64,000 nucleotides of DNA, from the NCBI RefSeq assembly GCF_014651035.1, contig NZ_BMWC01000001.1, forward strand, positions 310,001 to 374,000. Direction: 5' to 3'. This document shows positions 9,169 through 17,699 of this stretch, piece by piece. Made by a program: the position numbers and the translations under genes. The notes under the pieces are model-generated. The model made no database searches, was not told the origin of the DNA, and worked only from the letters and a program-made list of their open reading frames with translations. How positions within the stretch are numbered: the first letter of the stretch is position 1; each line of letters opens with the position of its first letter. This stretch comes from Streptomyces lomondensis (lineage in GTDB: Bacteria > Actinomycetota > Actinomycetes > Streptomycetales > Streptomycetaceae).

Positions 9169-10197
9169 ATGCGTGAACGAGGACCCACGGTGTGGGCGGT
9201 GTGTGCGGTCATGGCGGCCGCGCTGTTCTGGAGCAGTTCGTACGCGGTGACCAAGCAGGTGCTGGAGGATGTCGGCCCGCTCAGTATCGGCGCCATCAGG
9301 TTCACCCTCGCGGCGTTACTCCTGGGCGTGATGGTACGGCTGAGCAGGCACCGCCCGGCCCGTCCGGACCCCCGGCAGCGGCGGCAGCTCTACCTGAGCG
9401 GGTTCCTCGGCATCACTGTGTACTTCATCCTCGAGAACGTCGGCGTCGACCTGTCCACGGCATCCGACGCGTCGCTGATCGTGGCCACGTACCCGCTGAT
9501 GACGATGCTGGTGGAACTGGTCGTCTTCCGCACCCGGATGCCGCTGCCGCGTGTGACGGGCGTGCTGCTGGCCACCGTCGGCGCCTTCCTCGTCGTACGC
9601 AACGGGGCCGAGGTCGGCGGCAGTTCGCGCTGGCTGGGGGACATCCTGCTGCTGCTCGGCGGGCTGGCCTGGGCCGGCTACAACGTGCTCGGCAAGCGCG
9701 CGAGCGCCGGCCAGGACGCCGCGAGCGTCACCTACTACCAGACCCTGGCGGGCGCGGCCGGCTTCCTGCTCGCGTCCCTGCTGGAGGCCGACGACTGGCG
9801 GGTGCCGGGCGCGGCCGCCTCATCACTGCTGGTCTATCTGGCCGTGGCGTGCTCGGTCGGCGGCTTCCTGCTCTACAACTACGGCCTGCGCAGGATGGCG
9901 TCGAGCGTCGCGGTCAACATCCTCAACCTGGTACCGGTCTTCGGCGTCATCGGCGCCGTCGTGATCAACGGGGAGTCGATCCGGCTCGCCCAGGTGACGG
10001 GCGGCCTGATCATCATCGCCGGGGTGGCGCTGGGCATGATCGAGCGGGGACAGGAAGCCACGGCGAATCCGGGCGCGAGGGGAAGCGAGCCTTCCGGGAC
10101 TGCGGCCGCTCGGACTACGGCAGAGGCGGGGCCCGTGCCGGACGAGCCCGAAGCGGCTGTACCGACCGCGCGTGGAGTGATCGACGGGGCCCGGTAG
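9169..10197 (+). CDS. EamA/DMT-superfamily exporter
   Basis: A 342-residue membrane protein with ten predicted helices in two EamA repeats (VWAVCAVMAAALFWSSSYAV to AFLVV, then LLLLGGLAWAGYNVLG to IIIAGVALGM), ending in a ~55-residue hydrophilic Ala/Pro/Glu-rich tail. Family members export amino acids or other metabolites by proton antiport. The ATG at 9169 is preceded by GAGAGGGG at suitable spacing; in-frame extension to 9103 would add a non-family leader. It faces an Lrp regulator across a shared operator, which supports amino-acid export as the job, although the substrate cannot be named. Confidence 0.9.
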   Translation: MRERGPTVWAVCAVMAAALFWSSSYAVTKQVLEDVGPLSIGAIRFTLAALLLGVMVRLSRHRPARPDPRQRRQLYLSGFLGITVYFILENVGVDLSTASDASLIVATYPLMTMLVELVVFRTRMPLPRVTGVLLATVGAFLVVRNGAEVGGSSRWLGDILLLLGGLAWAGYNVLGKRASAGQDAASVTYYQTLAGAAGFLLASLLEADDWRVPGAAASSLLVYLAVACSVGGFLLYNYGLRRMASSVAVNILNLVPVFGVIGAVVINGESIRLAQVTGGLIIIAGVALGMIERGQEATANPGARGSEPSGTAAARTTAEAGPVPDEPEAAVPTARGVIDGAR

Positions 10198-10204
10198 CCG
10201 CCAG

Positions 10205-10299
10205 GGGGTGTCGCGGCGACAGTCTCCGGTGGTGCAGGCGGCGCCCTAGGTGATGGGCGGACGCGACGGACTCTGGGCCACGTCCGTCGCCGACACCCC
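10205..10299. repeat. Long-span imperfect inverted repeat in a gene-poor gap
   Basis: GGGGTGTCGCGGCGAC (10205-10220) and GTCGCCGACACCCC (10286-10299) are inverted copies except for a 2-nt CG insertion in the left arm, with a 65-bp spacer. It lies in the 290 bp between the exporter gene and the transposase remnant, where I see no gene. It may be an exporter terminator or a relic of an inserted element. Confidence 0.4.
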
Positions 10300-10487
10300 G
10301 TCAGCGGCAATCAGTTTCCATGCGGGTGGCCTGACGCTCACCAACGAGTACGGACCCGCAGTGCGCGCCAAACTGTCCTCAGGGATTCCGGCTGCCTCTA
10401 GTGCCCTCTGTAGCGCGTCCTTGTGTTCTCATGACGAGCGTCCGGACGCTGCACCCATCCTGTGACGCGCCTCGCAAGCCCCTCGTG

Positions 10488-10715
10488 CGGGGCATCCCGC
10501 CCATCCGCTCCCGACGCGGGCGCCGGCGGCGACGGCCGGCCAAGTTCCAGGGGACAAGGGCTACGACTACGACCACCTGCGCCGATGGCTTCGGTCCCGG
10601 AGCATCACCCCGCGCATTGCCCGCAAGGGCATCGAGTCCTCCCGGCGGCTGGGCCGTCACCGTTGGACGGTGGCCTGGCGGGCTGCCGCCCACTGGACGG
10701 GGCGACCGATTCACA
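10488..10715 (+). pseudogene. IS5-family transposase remnant, broken by frameshifts
   Basis: Three reading frames here carry successive pieces of one IS5-type (DDE) transposase C-terminus. GIPPIRSRRGRRRRRPAKFQG is read in one frame from about 10491. GDKGYDYDHLRRWLR followed by ITPRIARKGIESSRRLGRHRWTV continues in another frame from 10550. LAGCRPLDG, which corresponds to the normal WLAGCRRLHRR, is in a third frame near 10670-10710. The N-terminal half and the final catalytic region are missing, and no clear terminal inverted repeats remain. It is an old decayed insertion abutting the 3' end of the DUF2625-like gene. Confidence 0.8.
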
Positions 10716-11439
10716 CGGCGCCGAGAAAGCCCGGATCAACTCCATCGAACTGTCGGCATGAGTCGCGGGCGACGCCAAGCAGCTCTCTCATGGGTACGGC
10801 TCGACGGCTGGTCGCGGAGATGTCCTGGCGCGCTTCGGCAGACCACAACGGCGGGAACAATGACAGGCCCTCAGCACCGTTCAGCGCCCGGACCTCCGCC
10901 TTCCAGCCAGGCCAGCGCAGATCGGCATAGAACTCATCGAGTGCCCCGGACACCAGCCAGGCCAGCCACGTGGAGTGACCGAGCCCCAGAGCCTCCCAAC
11001 GAAGGGAATCCGGGGCAAAGTAGACAACCTCGCCAGGGGCGCCGGGACGGTCGGCGCCGGCGGGAGCGGCGGCATTGAGAGCGAAAGTGCCGCCCAGCAC
11101 GTCGTGTGCCACCACCAAGCCGGTCTCCGGTCGCCACGCTGGGTCGAACGTTCCGGGGAACTGATTCACGTGAGCCAGACCCGGCACCCCATGCGCCGCT
11201 CCACTCACGGGGCTGCCGAAGACCCGCAGCCATCCGTCGTCCACCAGTAGCCCGCCGCAGTGCAGCACCACCGCGCCCAGGTATGACCTGGCCGTGGCCT
11301 GCAGCTGAAGAACCGACGCCCTACCCAGCTCGCTGTCGGATGGCAGCACCTCGACAGACACCGGACTCGCATCGAGTGTCTCCCTGAGTTCCGGCCAGGC
11401 CGGTTCCTCGACGTCGATCAGCTGGCTCAACTCACGCAT
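10711..11439 (-). CDS. DUF2625-like protein
   Basis: A 242-residue soluble protein starting at ATG 11439. It matches my memory of the DUF2625 family through LQLQATARSYLGAVVLHCGGLLVDDGWLRVFG, VVAHDVLGGTFALN, VVYFAPDSLRWEALGLGHSTWLAWL and FYADLRWPGWKAEV. Members are single-domain proteins of unknown function, some near regulatory or immunity-type genes. No signal peptide or membrane helix is present. Its last codons overlap the end of the transposase remnant by a few bases, so the insertion may have replaced its original downstream sequence, but the protein looks full length. Confidence 0.75.
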   Translation of the reverse strand: MRELSQLIDVEEPAWPELRETLDASPVSVEVLPSDSELGRASVLQLQATARSYLGAVVLHCGGLLVDDGWLRVFGSPVSGAAHGVPGLAHVNQFPGTFDPAWRPETGLVVAHDVLGGTFALNAAAPAGADRPGAPGEVVYFAPDSLRWEALGLGHSTWLAWLVSGALDEFYADLRWPGWKAEVRALNGAEGLSLFPPLWSAEARQDISATSRRAVPMRELLGVARDSCRQFDGVDPGFLGAV

Positions 11440-11530
11440 GCCCGCATCGTCGCACCGCACCGTGCGTCCCGACCCGCAGGGCACTTCGCCACCGTGACGA
11501 GCATTACCCCACCCCCACCCTGGACGCTCC

Positions 11531-11567
11531 TTGATACTCGCCGGTATCTTGATATGAGCAAGCGCTT
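11531..11567 (+). promoter_or_regulatory. Candidate promoter with AAGCGCTT operator for the second acyl-CoA dehydrogenase
   Basis: TTGATA (11531-11536) and TATGAG (11553-11558) are spaced 16 bp as -35 and -10 boxes. They are followed at once by the palindrome AAGCGCTT (11560-11567), where a repressor would cover the transcription start, about 30 bp before the gene. The hexamers are only fair matches. Confidence 0.45.
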
Positions 11568-11596
11568 AGACAGCTGAGGTCCGTGGAGGTGGCGGC

Positions 11597-12754
11597 GTGC
11601 GCCGTACGGTGTTCAATGAGGATCACGAGGCGTTCCGGGAGACCCTTCGCGCCTTCATCGAGGCCGAGGTCGTACCCGTGTACGACGAGTGGTTCGCGGC
11701 GGGCCAGGCGCCCCGCGACTTCTACTACAAGCTCGGTGAGCTGGGCATCTTCGGGATCAACGTGCCGGAGGAGTACGGCGGCGCGGGCCTGGACAGCCAC
11801 AAGTTCGAGGCCGTGCTGTACGAGGAGACCGCCCGCGCCGGCGTGCAGTTCGGCGGCTCCGGCGTGCACGTGCTGCTGGCCCTGCCCTACATCAAGATGC
11901 TGGCGACGGACGAGCAGAAGAAGCGGTACCTGCCGAAGTTCGTCACCGGCGAGGAGATGTGGGCCATCGCGATGACGGAGCCGGGCACCGGTTCCGACCT
12001 CGCGGGGATGAAGTCCACCGCCAAGCTGAGCGAGGACGGGACGCACTACGTCCTCAACGGCGCCAAGACCTTCATCACGGGTGGCGTGCACGCCGACCGC
12101 GTGATCGTCTGCGCTCGCACCTCCGCGCCCACCGCCGAGGACCGCCGCCACGGCATCTCCCTGTTCGCCGTGGACACCAAGTCCGAGGGCTACTCCGTCG
12201 GCCGCAAGCTCGACAAGCTCGGCCTGAAGACCTCCGACACCGCCGAGCTGGCGTTCGTCGACGTCAAGGTGCCCGTCGAGGACCTCCTCGGCGAGGAGAA
12301 CAAGGGCTTCTACTACCTCGGCCACAACCTGGCCTCCGAGCGCTGGGGCATCGCCTTCGGCGCCTACGCCCAGGCCAAGGCCGCCGTCCGGTTCGCCAAG
12401 CAGTACGTGCAGGAGCGCACGGTCTTCGGCAAGCCGGTCGCGCACTTCCAGAACACCAAGTTCGAGCTGGCCGCCTGCCAGGCCGAGGTGGACGCCGCCG
12501 AGGCCGTCGCGGACCGCGCGACCGAGGCCCTCGACGCCGGTGAGCTCACCCCCGCCGAGGCCGCCTCCGCGAAGCTGTTCTGCACCGAGGTCGCCCACCG
12601 CGTCATCGACCGCTGCCTCCAGCTGCACGGCGGCTACGGCTACATGAACGAGTACCCGATCGCCCGCCTGTACGCGGACAACCGCGTCAACCGCATCTAC
12701 GGCGGCACCAGCGAGATCATGAAGTCGATCATCGCGAAGGACATGGGGCTGTAA
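11597..12754 (+). CDS. Acyl-CoA dehydrogenase with relocated catalytic base
   Basis: A 385-residue acyl-CoA dehydrogenase with the full fold: helical N-domain, MTEPGTGSDLAGMK flavin motif (residues 126-139), FITGGVHADRVIV, the second motif HGGYGYMNEYPIARLYAD, and C-terminal IYGGTSEI. The C-terminal position that is Glu in most family members (EGTS) is Gly here. Instead Glu248 sits in LASERWGIAFGA, matching the helix-G Glu used by long-chain and isovaleryl-CoA dehydrogenases. That suggests long-chain or branched substrates. The GTG start at 11597 has GGAGG 7-8 nt upstream. A TesB thioesterase follows 34 bp later, possibly in the same transcript. Confidence 0.92.
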   Translation: MRRTVFNEDHEAFRETLRAFIEAEVVPVYDEWFAAGQAPRDFYYKLGELGIFGINVPEEYGGAGLDSHKFEAVLYEETARAGVQFGGSGVHVLLALPYIKMLATDEQKKRYLPKFVTGEEMWAIAMTEPGTGSDLAGMKSTAKLSEDGTHYVLNGAKTFITGGVHADRVIVCARTSAPTAEDRRHGISLFAVDTKSEGYSVGRKLDKLGLKTSDTAELAFVDVKVPVEDLLGEENKGFYYLGHNLASERWGIAFGAYAQAKAAVRFAKQYVQERTVFGKPVAHFQNTKFELAACQAEVDAAEAVADRATEALDAGELTPAEAASAKLFCTEVAHRVIDRCLQLHGGYGYMNEYPIARLYADNRVNRIYGGTSEIMKSIIAKDMGL

Positions 12755-12788
12755 GGTCCACGAAATCCCTGCCCTATACAACTGGCCC

Positions 12789-13670
12789 ATGAGTCAGGCA
12801 CTTCAGGACCTCCTCGATCTGCTCGACCTGGAGCAGATCGAGGAGGACATCTTCCGCGGCCGGTCCCGGTCCGCCGTCGTCCCCCGGGTCTTCGGCGGGC
12901 AGGTCGCGGCCCAGGCGCTCGTCGCCGCCGGGCGGACGGTCCCCGAGGACCGGCCCGCGCACTCGCTGCACGCGTACTTCCTGCGCCCGGGCGACCCCGG
13001 CGCGCCCATCGTCTACACCGTCGACCGCATACGCGACGGCCGCTCCTTCACCACCCGCCGGGTGGTCGCCGTCCAGCACGGGAAGCCGATCTTCCATCTG
13101 TCGGCTTCCTTCCAGGTGGACGAGGACGGGCTGGATCACCAGAAGCCGATGCCCGCCTCGCCCGATCCCGCCACGCTGCCGACCGGCGAGGAACGGCTGC
13201 GCGGGTACGGGCATCTCGACCCGGTCGTGGTGGAGAAGTTCCTGGAGGTGCGGGCCGCCGTCGATCTGCGGTACGTCGACGAGCCGCCGTACGGGAAGTT
13301 CGGCGAGCCGCGCGAGCCGCACTCGCAGGTGTGGTTCCGCACCAACGGCAAGCTGGCCGACGACCCGCTGCTGCACGTCGTCCTCGCCACCTACGTCTCC
13401 GACATGACGCTGCTCGACTCCGTGCTGCTCGCGCACGGGCGCGGCGGATGGGCCGTCGGGGATGTCGTGGGGGCCTCGCTGGATCACGCGATGTGGTTCC
13501 ACCGGCCGTTCCGCGCGGACGAGTGGCTGCTGTACGACCAGGAGTCCCCGTCCGCGTACGGCGGCCGGGGACTGGGACAGGCCCGGATCTACACGCAGGA
13601 CGGGCGGCTGGCCATCACGGTGATCCAGGAGGGCGTGGTCCGCGTCCCGCGCGAGCCGGGAGCTAGCTGA
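12789..13670 (+). CDS. tesB: Acyl-CoA thioesterase II (TesB)
   Basis: A 293-residue double-hotdog thioesterase of normal TesB length, hydrolysing medium- to long-chain acyl-CoA to free acid and CoA. Visible family segments are VFGGQVAAQALVAA and HSLHAYFLRPGD in the first hotdog, DGRSFTTRRVVAVQ, then SDMTLLDS and ASLDHAMWFHRPF, with the catalytic Asp in the last, and GRGLGQARIYTQDGRLA near the end. It follows an acyl-CoA dehydrogenase by 34 bp, suggesting a shared acyl-CoA role. Its stop overlaps the stop of the convergent phosphatase-like gene by 8 bp. Confidence 0.93.
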   Translation: MSQALQDLLDLLDLEQIEEDIFRGRSRSAVVPRVFGGQVAAQALVAAGRTVPEDRPAHSLHAYFLRPGDPGAPIVYTVDRIRDGRSFTTRRVVAVQHGKPIFHLSASFQVDEDGLDHQKPMPASPDPATLPTGEERLRGYGHLDPVVVEKFLEVRAAVDLRYVDEPPYGKFGEPREPHSQVWFRTNGKLADDPLLHVVLATYVSDMTLLDSVLLAHGRGGWAVGDVVGASLDHAMWFHRPFRADEWLLYDQESPSAYGGRGLGQARIYTQDGRLAITVIQEGVVRVPREPGAS

Positions 13671-14460
13671 GGCCCGCCTCCGCCAGCAGGTAGGCCGTCA
13701 TCGGGTCGTAGTGGCGGGGGCTGACCACGTGGTCGTCGAGGGGCACCGTCACCTGCACGGTGCCCTCGGCCTCGGCGAGGAAGAGGGCCGGGTCGTTGGA
13801 GTCGGCGTAGCCGACGGAGTCCACGCCGTGCTGTCCCGCGTAGCCCGCCCAGCCGTGGTCGGCGACGACCAGGTCGGGCAGCGGGCGGCCCTCGCGCTCC
13901 ATGGCGGTCAGGATGGCCTTCATCGGCTCGCCCGAGTGGGTGTGCCACAGGGTGGCGCCGTGCTCCAGCACCGCCACGTCCGCGAACTGCATGACGTAGC
14001 CCTCCTCCGTCGTCAGCCCCTCCGGGATGACGACGATCTCGCAGCCGGCCGCGCGCAGGGCCGCCGCGGTCGCGCGGTGCACGTCGAGCAGGCCGCCGGG
14101 GTGGCCGGTGGCGAAGAGGACCCGCTGCTGCCCGTCCGCCGCCTTGCGCAGCCGCCCGGCCATCCGCTCCAGACCGGCGACGGTCAGCTCCGGGTCGATG
14201 GTGTCCTGGCCGTACCGGTGCTCGGGGTCGTCGTTCACGCCGACCCGCTCCGCCATCACCGCGAGGACGTCCTGCTCGTCGCTCCAGCGGTCGCCGAGTT
14301 CCAGGCCGAGCCAGTAGTGGCGGTCGCCGTTCGCCAGCTTGCGGTAGTGGGAGAGGTTGTTCTCGCGCGGGGTGGCGACGTCGCCCGCGATGCGCGTCCT
14401 GACGAGGTGCTCGACGAGTTCGGCGCGGCTGGGTGTCCCGGGTATCGGCATGGCTCCCAT
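13663..14460 (-). CDS. Phosphatase-like protein of unknown substrate
   Basis: A 265-residue soluble protein. It has a histidine/acid-rich core: FATGHPGGLLDVHRATAA, a lid near VVIPEGLTTEEGYVMQF, GATLWHTHSGEPMKAIL, and VADHGWAGYAGQHGVDSVGYADSNDPAL. This layout matches proteins annotated simply as phosphatase in Streptomyces (a metal-dependent family, PF15698 as far as I recall). The start at ATG 14460 has AGGAGG 10 nt upstream; a second ATG three codons inside is too close to its purine run. The gene converges on tesB with an 8-bp overlap. Substrate and pathway are unknown. Confidence 0.65.
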   Translation of the reverse strand: MGAMPIPGTPSRAELVEHLVRTRIAGDVATPRENNLSHYRKLANGDRHYWLGLELGDRWSDEQDVLAVMAERVGVNDDPEHRYGQDTIDPELTVAGLERMAGRLRKAADGQQRVLFATGHPGGLLDVHRATAAALRAAGCEIVVIPEGLTTEEGYVMQFADVAVLEHGATLWHTHSGEPMKAILTAMEREGRPLPDLVVADHGWAGYAGQHGVDSVGYADSNDPALFLAEAEGTVQVTVPLDDHVVSPRHYDPMTAYLLAEAGLS

Positions 14461-14516
14461 TGTGAGGCAGCCTCCTGTGGGCGTCCCTGGCGTATCGCAC
14501 GCTGGGACGTGCGTCA

Positions 14517-14553
14517 CGTACTCAGAGGGGACCCCCGTGACGTACTCAGAGGG
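14517..14553. repeat. Tandem repeat upstream of the phosphatase-like gene
   Basis: CGTACTCAGAGGG occurs at 14517-14529 and again at 14541-14553, a 24-bp period, with similar flanks (TCA and TGA before, GACCC or ACCC after). It lies in the 107 bp between the pucR-type stop and the phosphatase-like start, so it could be a regulator's paired sites or an mRNA element. Confidence 0.6.
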
Positions 14554-14567
14554 ACCCGGTGACGTCA

Positions 14568-16046
14568 TCAGACGTGGCGCAGCGCGAACCAGAGTTCCAT
14601 GCGGGTGTCCGGGTCGTCGAGGTCCGTCTCCAGCAGGGCCGCGCAGCGGGCGATGCGCTGCCGGACGGTGTTGCGGTGCACGGACAGGGCGACCGCCGTG
14701 CGGTCCCAACTGCCGTGCAGGGAGAGCCAGGCGCGCAGGGTCTCGGTGAGCGCGGGGTGGGCAGTGACCGGGGCGAGGAGCGTGCGGGCGTGGGCCGCCG
14801 CCTCGTCGGCCGGGACCAGGTCGGCGAGGGCGGGGCGGGCGCTGTGCCGGAGCAGCGGGGCCCGGGTGGCGCGGGCCCGGGCCAGGGCGCGGGCCGCCTG
14901 GGTGTCGGCTACGGGCCAGTCGGGCGGCGCGACGGCGGCGCTGACGCCCAGGGTCCAGCCGGGCAGCGGGGCCGGTGCCCGGTCGGCCGGGACCAGAACG
15001 CGTACGGTGTCGCCCGCCGGGTCGACCAGGGCGGAACCGAGCGCGGCACCCAGCGCGGAGGCCGCGACGGGGTCGGGGGCGGCGTCCCCGTCCGGCCGGG
15101 CGTGCACGACGAGCCACCGCTCACCGCCCAGCAGCGACGCGACCTCCTCGGGCGGCGCGCCCAGCAGCAGCCGCACCAGGGCGGCGGAACGGGCCGCACC
15201 GCTGCCGCTGTGCTGCTCGCCGGTGAGGAGGGAGAGCAGCACGGCGGCGACGGAGGCGATGGTGTGGTCACCGGGGGCGCGGTGCGCGGTGGCGACCCCG
15301 AGCACGAAGCCGTGCCCGGCGCCGAGCGCGTAGACCGCGAGGTGGGTGCCGGAGACGGTGTCGGTGGCGGAGGTGGGGGCGGGGCGCTCGCCCGGGCCCT
15401 CGGCCGGCCGGACCACTCCCGCGAGCCCTGCCAGCGCCGATGTCACCGCACTCCCCGGCTCCCGCCCGGCCCCCGCGACCTCCGCCCCCTCCGGCCCGTA
15501 CAGCACGGCCCGGCCGCCCAGCCGCTGGGCGAGCCGGCGGAGGACCGACGGGACCGGGTCGGGGCGGGACGCGGCGGCGGCCAGGCTCTGCTGGGCCTCG
15601 GTCACGCGGCGGAGTTCGGCCAGGCGGGCCTGGGCCATCAGCTGCCAGACCGCGCGGGCCACACCCGAGAACGTGGTCTGCGGCGGCACCTCCAGCAGCG
15701 GCAGGCCGCGCCGGTCGCAGGCCTCGACCAGCGCCCTGGGCACCGTGTCGTGCACCGGCGCCACCCCGAACCCCAGGGCCGCGCCGCCCGCGGCCACGAT
15801 CCGGGAGACGTAGTCGTCGAAGTAGGTCCCCGTGCCCGCCGCCTCGGGGATGTGCACGCCCGCCGTGAGCAGCAGTTCTCCGCCCAGCAGATAGGGGTAC
15901 GGGTCCGCCATCTCCGAGGTGTGCACCCAGTGCACGACCGTGTCCGGGCCGGCGGGACCAGCGATCCGCCGCAGCGCCAGGTCCTCGCGGGCCAGCAGGG
16001 CGGACAGCCGTACCGGTGGGGTGGGTGGGACAGCCGCCTCCGGCAT
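14568..16046 (-). CDS. PucR-family transcriptional activator
   Basis: A 492-residue regulator. The N-terminal PucR/purine-catabolism domain (about residues 15-130: LSALLAREDLALRRIAGP, HWVHTSEMADPYPYLLGGELLLTAG) is followed by a GGDEF-like middle region. The C-terminal HTH_30 has LRAWLSLHGSWDRTAVALSVHRNTVRQRIARC near the end. The start at ATG 16046 has GGAGGG 10 nt upstream. It is divergent (133 bp) from a sodium/solute symporter, an agmatinase-type hydrolase and a TPP enzyme. PucR proteins usually activate neighbouring nitrogen-compound catabolism, so that unit is the likely target. Confidence 0.9.
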   Translation of the reverse strand: MPEAAVPPTPPVRLSALLAREDLALRRIAGPAGPDTVVHWVHTSEMADPYPYLLGGELLLTAGVHIPEAAGTGTYFDDYVSRIVAAGGAALGFGVAPVHDTVPRALVEACDRRGLPLLEVPPQTTFSGVARAVWQLMAQARLAELRRVTEAQQSLAAAASRPDPVPSVLRRLAQRLGGRAVLYGPEGAEVAGAGREPGSAVTSALAGLAGVVRPAEGPGERPAPTSATDTVSGTHLAVYALGAGHGFVLGVATAHRAPGDHTIASVAAVLLSLLTGEQHSGSGAARSAALVRLLLGAPPEEVASLLGGERWLVVHARPDGDAAPDPVAASALGAALGSALVDPAGDTVRVLVPADRAPAPLPGWTLGVSAAVAPPDWPVADTQAARALARARATRAPLLRHSARPALADLVPADEAAAHARTLLAPVTAHPALTETLRAWLSLHGSWDRTAVALSVHRNTVRQRIARCAALLETDLDDPDTRMELWFALRHV

Positions 16047-16179
16047 GGTGTGCGTTCCCTCCAGCCAGTGCCGCTCCGATGGATGAAACGTACACTTCGC
16101 GGTCGCTTTCCGGCCACCTAGGGTCAGACCTCGTCCACCTCGTCGTCCCCCACGACCGAGCGCGTGCGAAGGAGGCCCC

Positions 16180-17643
16180 ATGGCCGTCGACTACCTCGTG
16201 ATCGTCGTCTACCTGGCCGGAATGCTGGCCATGGGCTGGTGGGGCATGCGCCGCGCCCGGTCCAAGAGCGAGTTCCTGGTGGCCGGCCGCCGGCTCGGCC
16301 CGGCCATGTACTCCGGCACCATGGCGGCGATCGTCCTCGGCGGCGCCTCCACCATCGGCGGTGTGGGGCTGGGCTACCAGTACGGCCTCTCCGGCGCCTG
16401 GATGGTGTTCACCATCGGCCTCGGCCTGCTCGCCCTGTCCGTGTTCTTCTCCGCCCGCATAGCGCGTCTGAAGGTCTACACCGTCTCCGAGATGCTGGAT
16501 CTCAGGTACGGCGGCCGTGCGGGGGTCATCTCCGGCGTGGTCATGTGGGCGTACACCCTCATGCTCGCGGTCACCTCGACCATCGCCTACGCCACGATCT
16601 TCGACGTCCTGTTCGACATCAACCGCACGCTCGCGATCGTCCTCGGCGGCTCGATCGTCGTCGCGTACTCCACCCTCGGCGGCATGTGGTCGATCACGCT
16701 GACCGACATGGTGCAGTTCGTGGTCAAGACGATCGGCGTGCTGCTCCTGCTGCTGCCGATCGCCGTCGTCAAGGCCGGCGGGTTCGGCGCGATGAGGGCC
16801 GAGCTGCCGACCTCCTACTTCGACCCGCTGGGCATCGGCGGCGAGACGATCTTCACCTACGTGCTGATCTACACCTTCGGCATGCTCATCGGGCAGGACA
16901 TCTGGCAGCGCGTGTTCACCGCCCGCAGCGACCGCACCGCCAAGTGGGGCGGCACCATCGCCGGCACGTACTGCCTCGCCTACGCCCTCGCCGGTGCCGT
17001 CATCGGGACGGCCGCCAAGGTGCTCTACCCGAAGCTGGGCAGCCCGGACGACGCCTTCGCGACCATCGTGAAGGACGAACTGCCCGTCGGCGTGCGCGGG
17101 TTGGTGCTCGCCGCCGCGCTGGCCGCCGTGATGTCGACCTCCTCCGGCGCGCTGATCGCCTGCGCCACCGTCGCCAACAACGACATCTGGTCCCGGCTGC
17201 GGGGGATCGGCAGGAGCGCACCGGCCGGCGACCACGACGAGGTGCGGGGCAACCGCGCGTTCATCCTGCTCATGGGGCTCGCGGTGATCGCCACGGCCGT
17301 CGCGATCGACAACGTCGTGGAGGCCCTGACCGTCGCCTACAACCTCCTCGTCGGCGGCCTGCTCGTGCCGATCCTCGGCGGCCTGGTGTGGAAGCGCGGC
17401 ACGGTGTACGGCGCCCTGGCCTCCGTCGTGGTCGGCGGAGTCGCGGTCGTCGTGCTGATGGCGACCCACGGCATCCTCGCCAACGAGCCCGTCTACTACG
17501 GCCTGCTCGCCTCCCTCGCCGCCTATGTGGTCGTCTCCCTGGCCACCCCGGCCACGGACGCCGCCGTCCTGGCCGCCTGGCGCGAGCGGCTCGCCGGGCG
17601 GTCTCCCGAACTCGTGTCCGAACCGGTCACGGCTCCCCAGTAG
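16180..17643 (+). CDS. Sodium:solute symporter (SSS family)
   Basis: A 487-residue carrier with about 13 transmembrane helices, beginning DYLVIVVYLAGMLAMGWWGMRRARSKSEFLVAGRRLGPAM. It has the family hallmarks GGASTIGGVGLGYQYG, WSITLTDMVQFVVK, GQDIWQRVFTAR and the sodium-site helix VMSTSSGALIACATVANNDIW. The ATG at 16180 follows AAGGAGG closely. It is the first gene of a unit with an agmatinase-family hydrolase (56 bp later) and a TPP enzyme, under a divergent PucR regulator. It therefore probably imports the guanidino or related nitrogen compound these enzymes degrade; the substrate is inferred from context. Confidence 0.92.
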   Translation: MAVDYLVIVVYLAGMLAMGWWGMRRARSKSEFLVAGRRLGPAMYSGTMAAIVLGGASTIGGVGLGYQYGLSGAWMVFTIGLGLLALSVFFSARIARLKVYTVSEMLDLRYGGRAGVISGVVMWAYTLMLAVTSTIAYATIFDVLFDINRTLAIVLGGSIVVAYSTLGGMWSITLTDMVQFVVKTIGVLLLLLPIAVVKAGGFGAMRAELPTSYFDPLGIGGETIFTYVLIYTFGMLIGQDIWQRVFTARSDRTAKWGGTIAGTYCLAYALAGAVIGTAAKVLYPKLGSPDDAFATIVKDELPVGVRGLVLAAALAAVMSTSSGALIACATVANNDIWSRLRGIGRSAPAGDHDEVRGNRAFILLMGLAVIATAVAIDNVVEALTVAYNLLVGGLLVPILGGLVWKRGTVYGALASVVVGGVAVVVLMATHGILANEPVYYGLLASLAAYVVVSLATPATDAAVLAAWRERLAGRSPELVSEPVTAPQ

Positions 17644-17699
17644 AGTCGTAGAGCAAGCAGTACATACGCGATGAAGCGTAGGAAAGAAGGCATTTCTTC

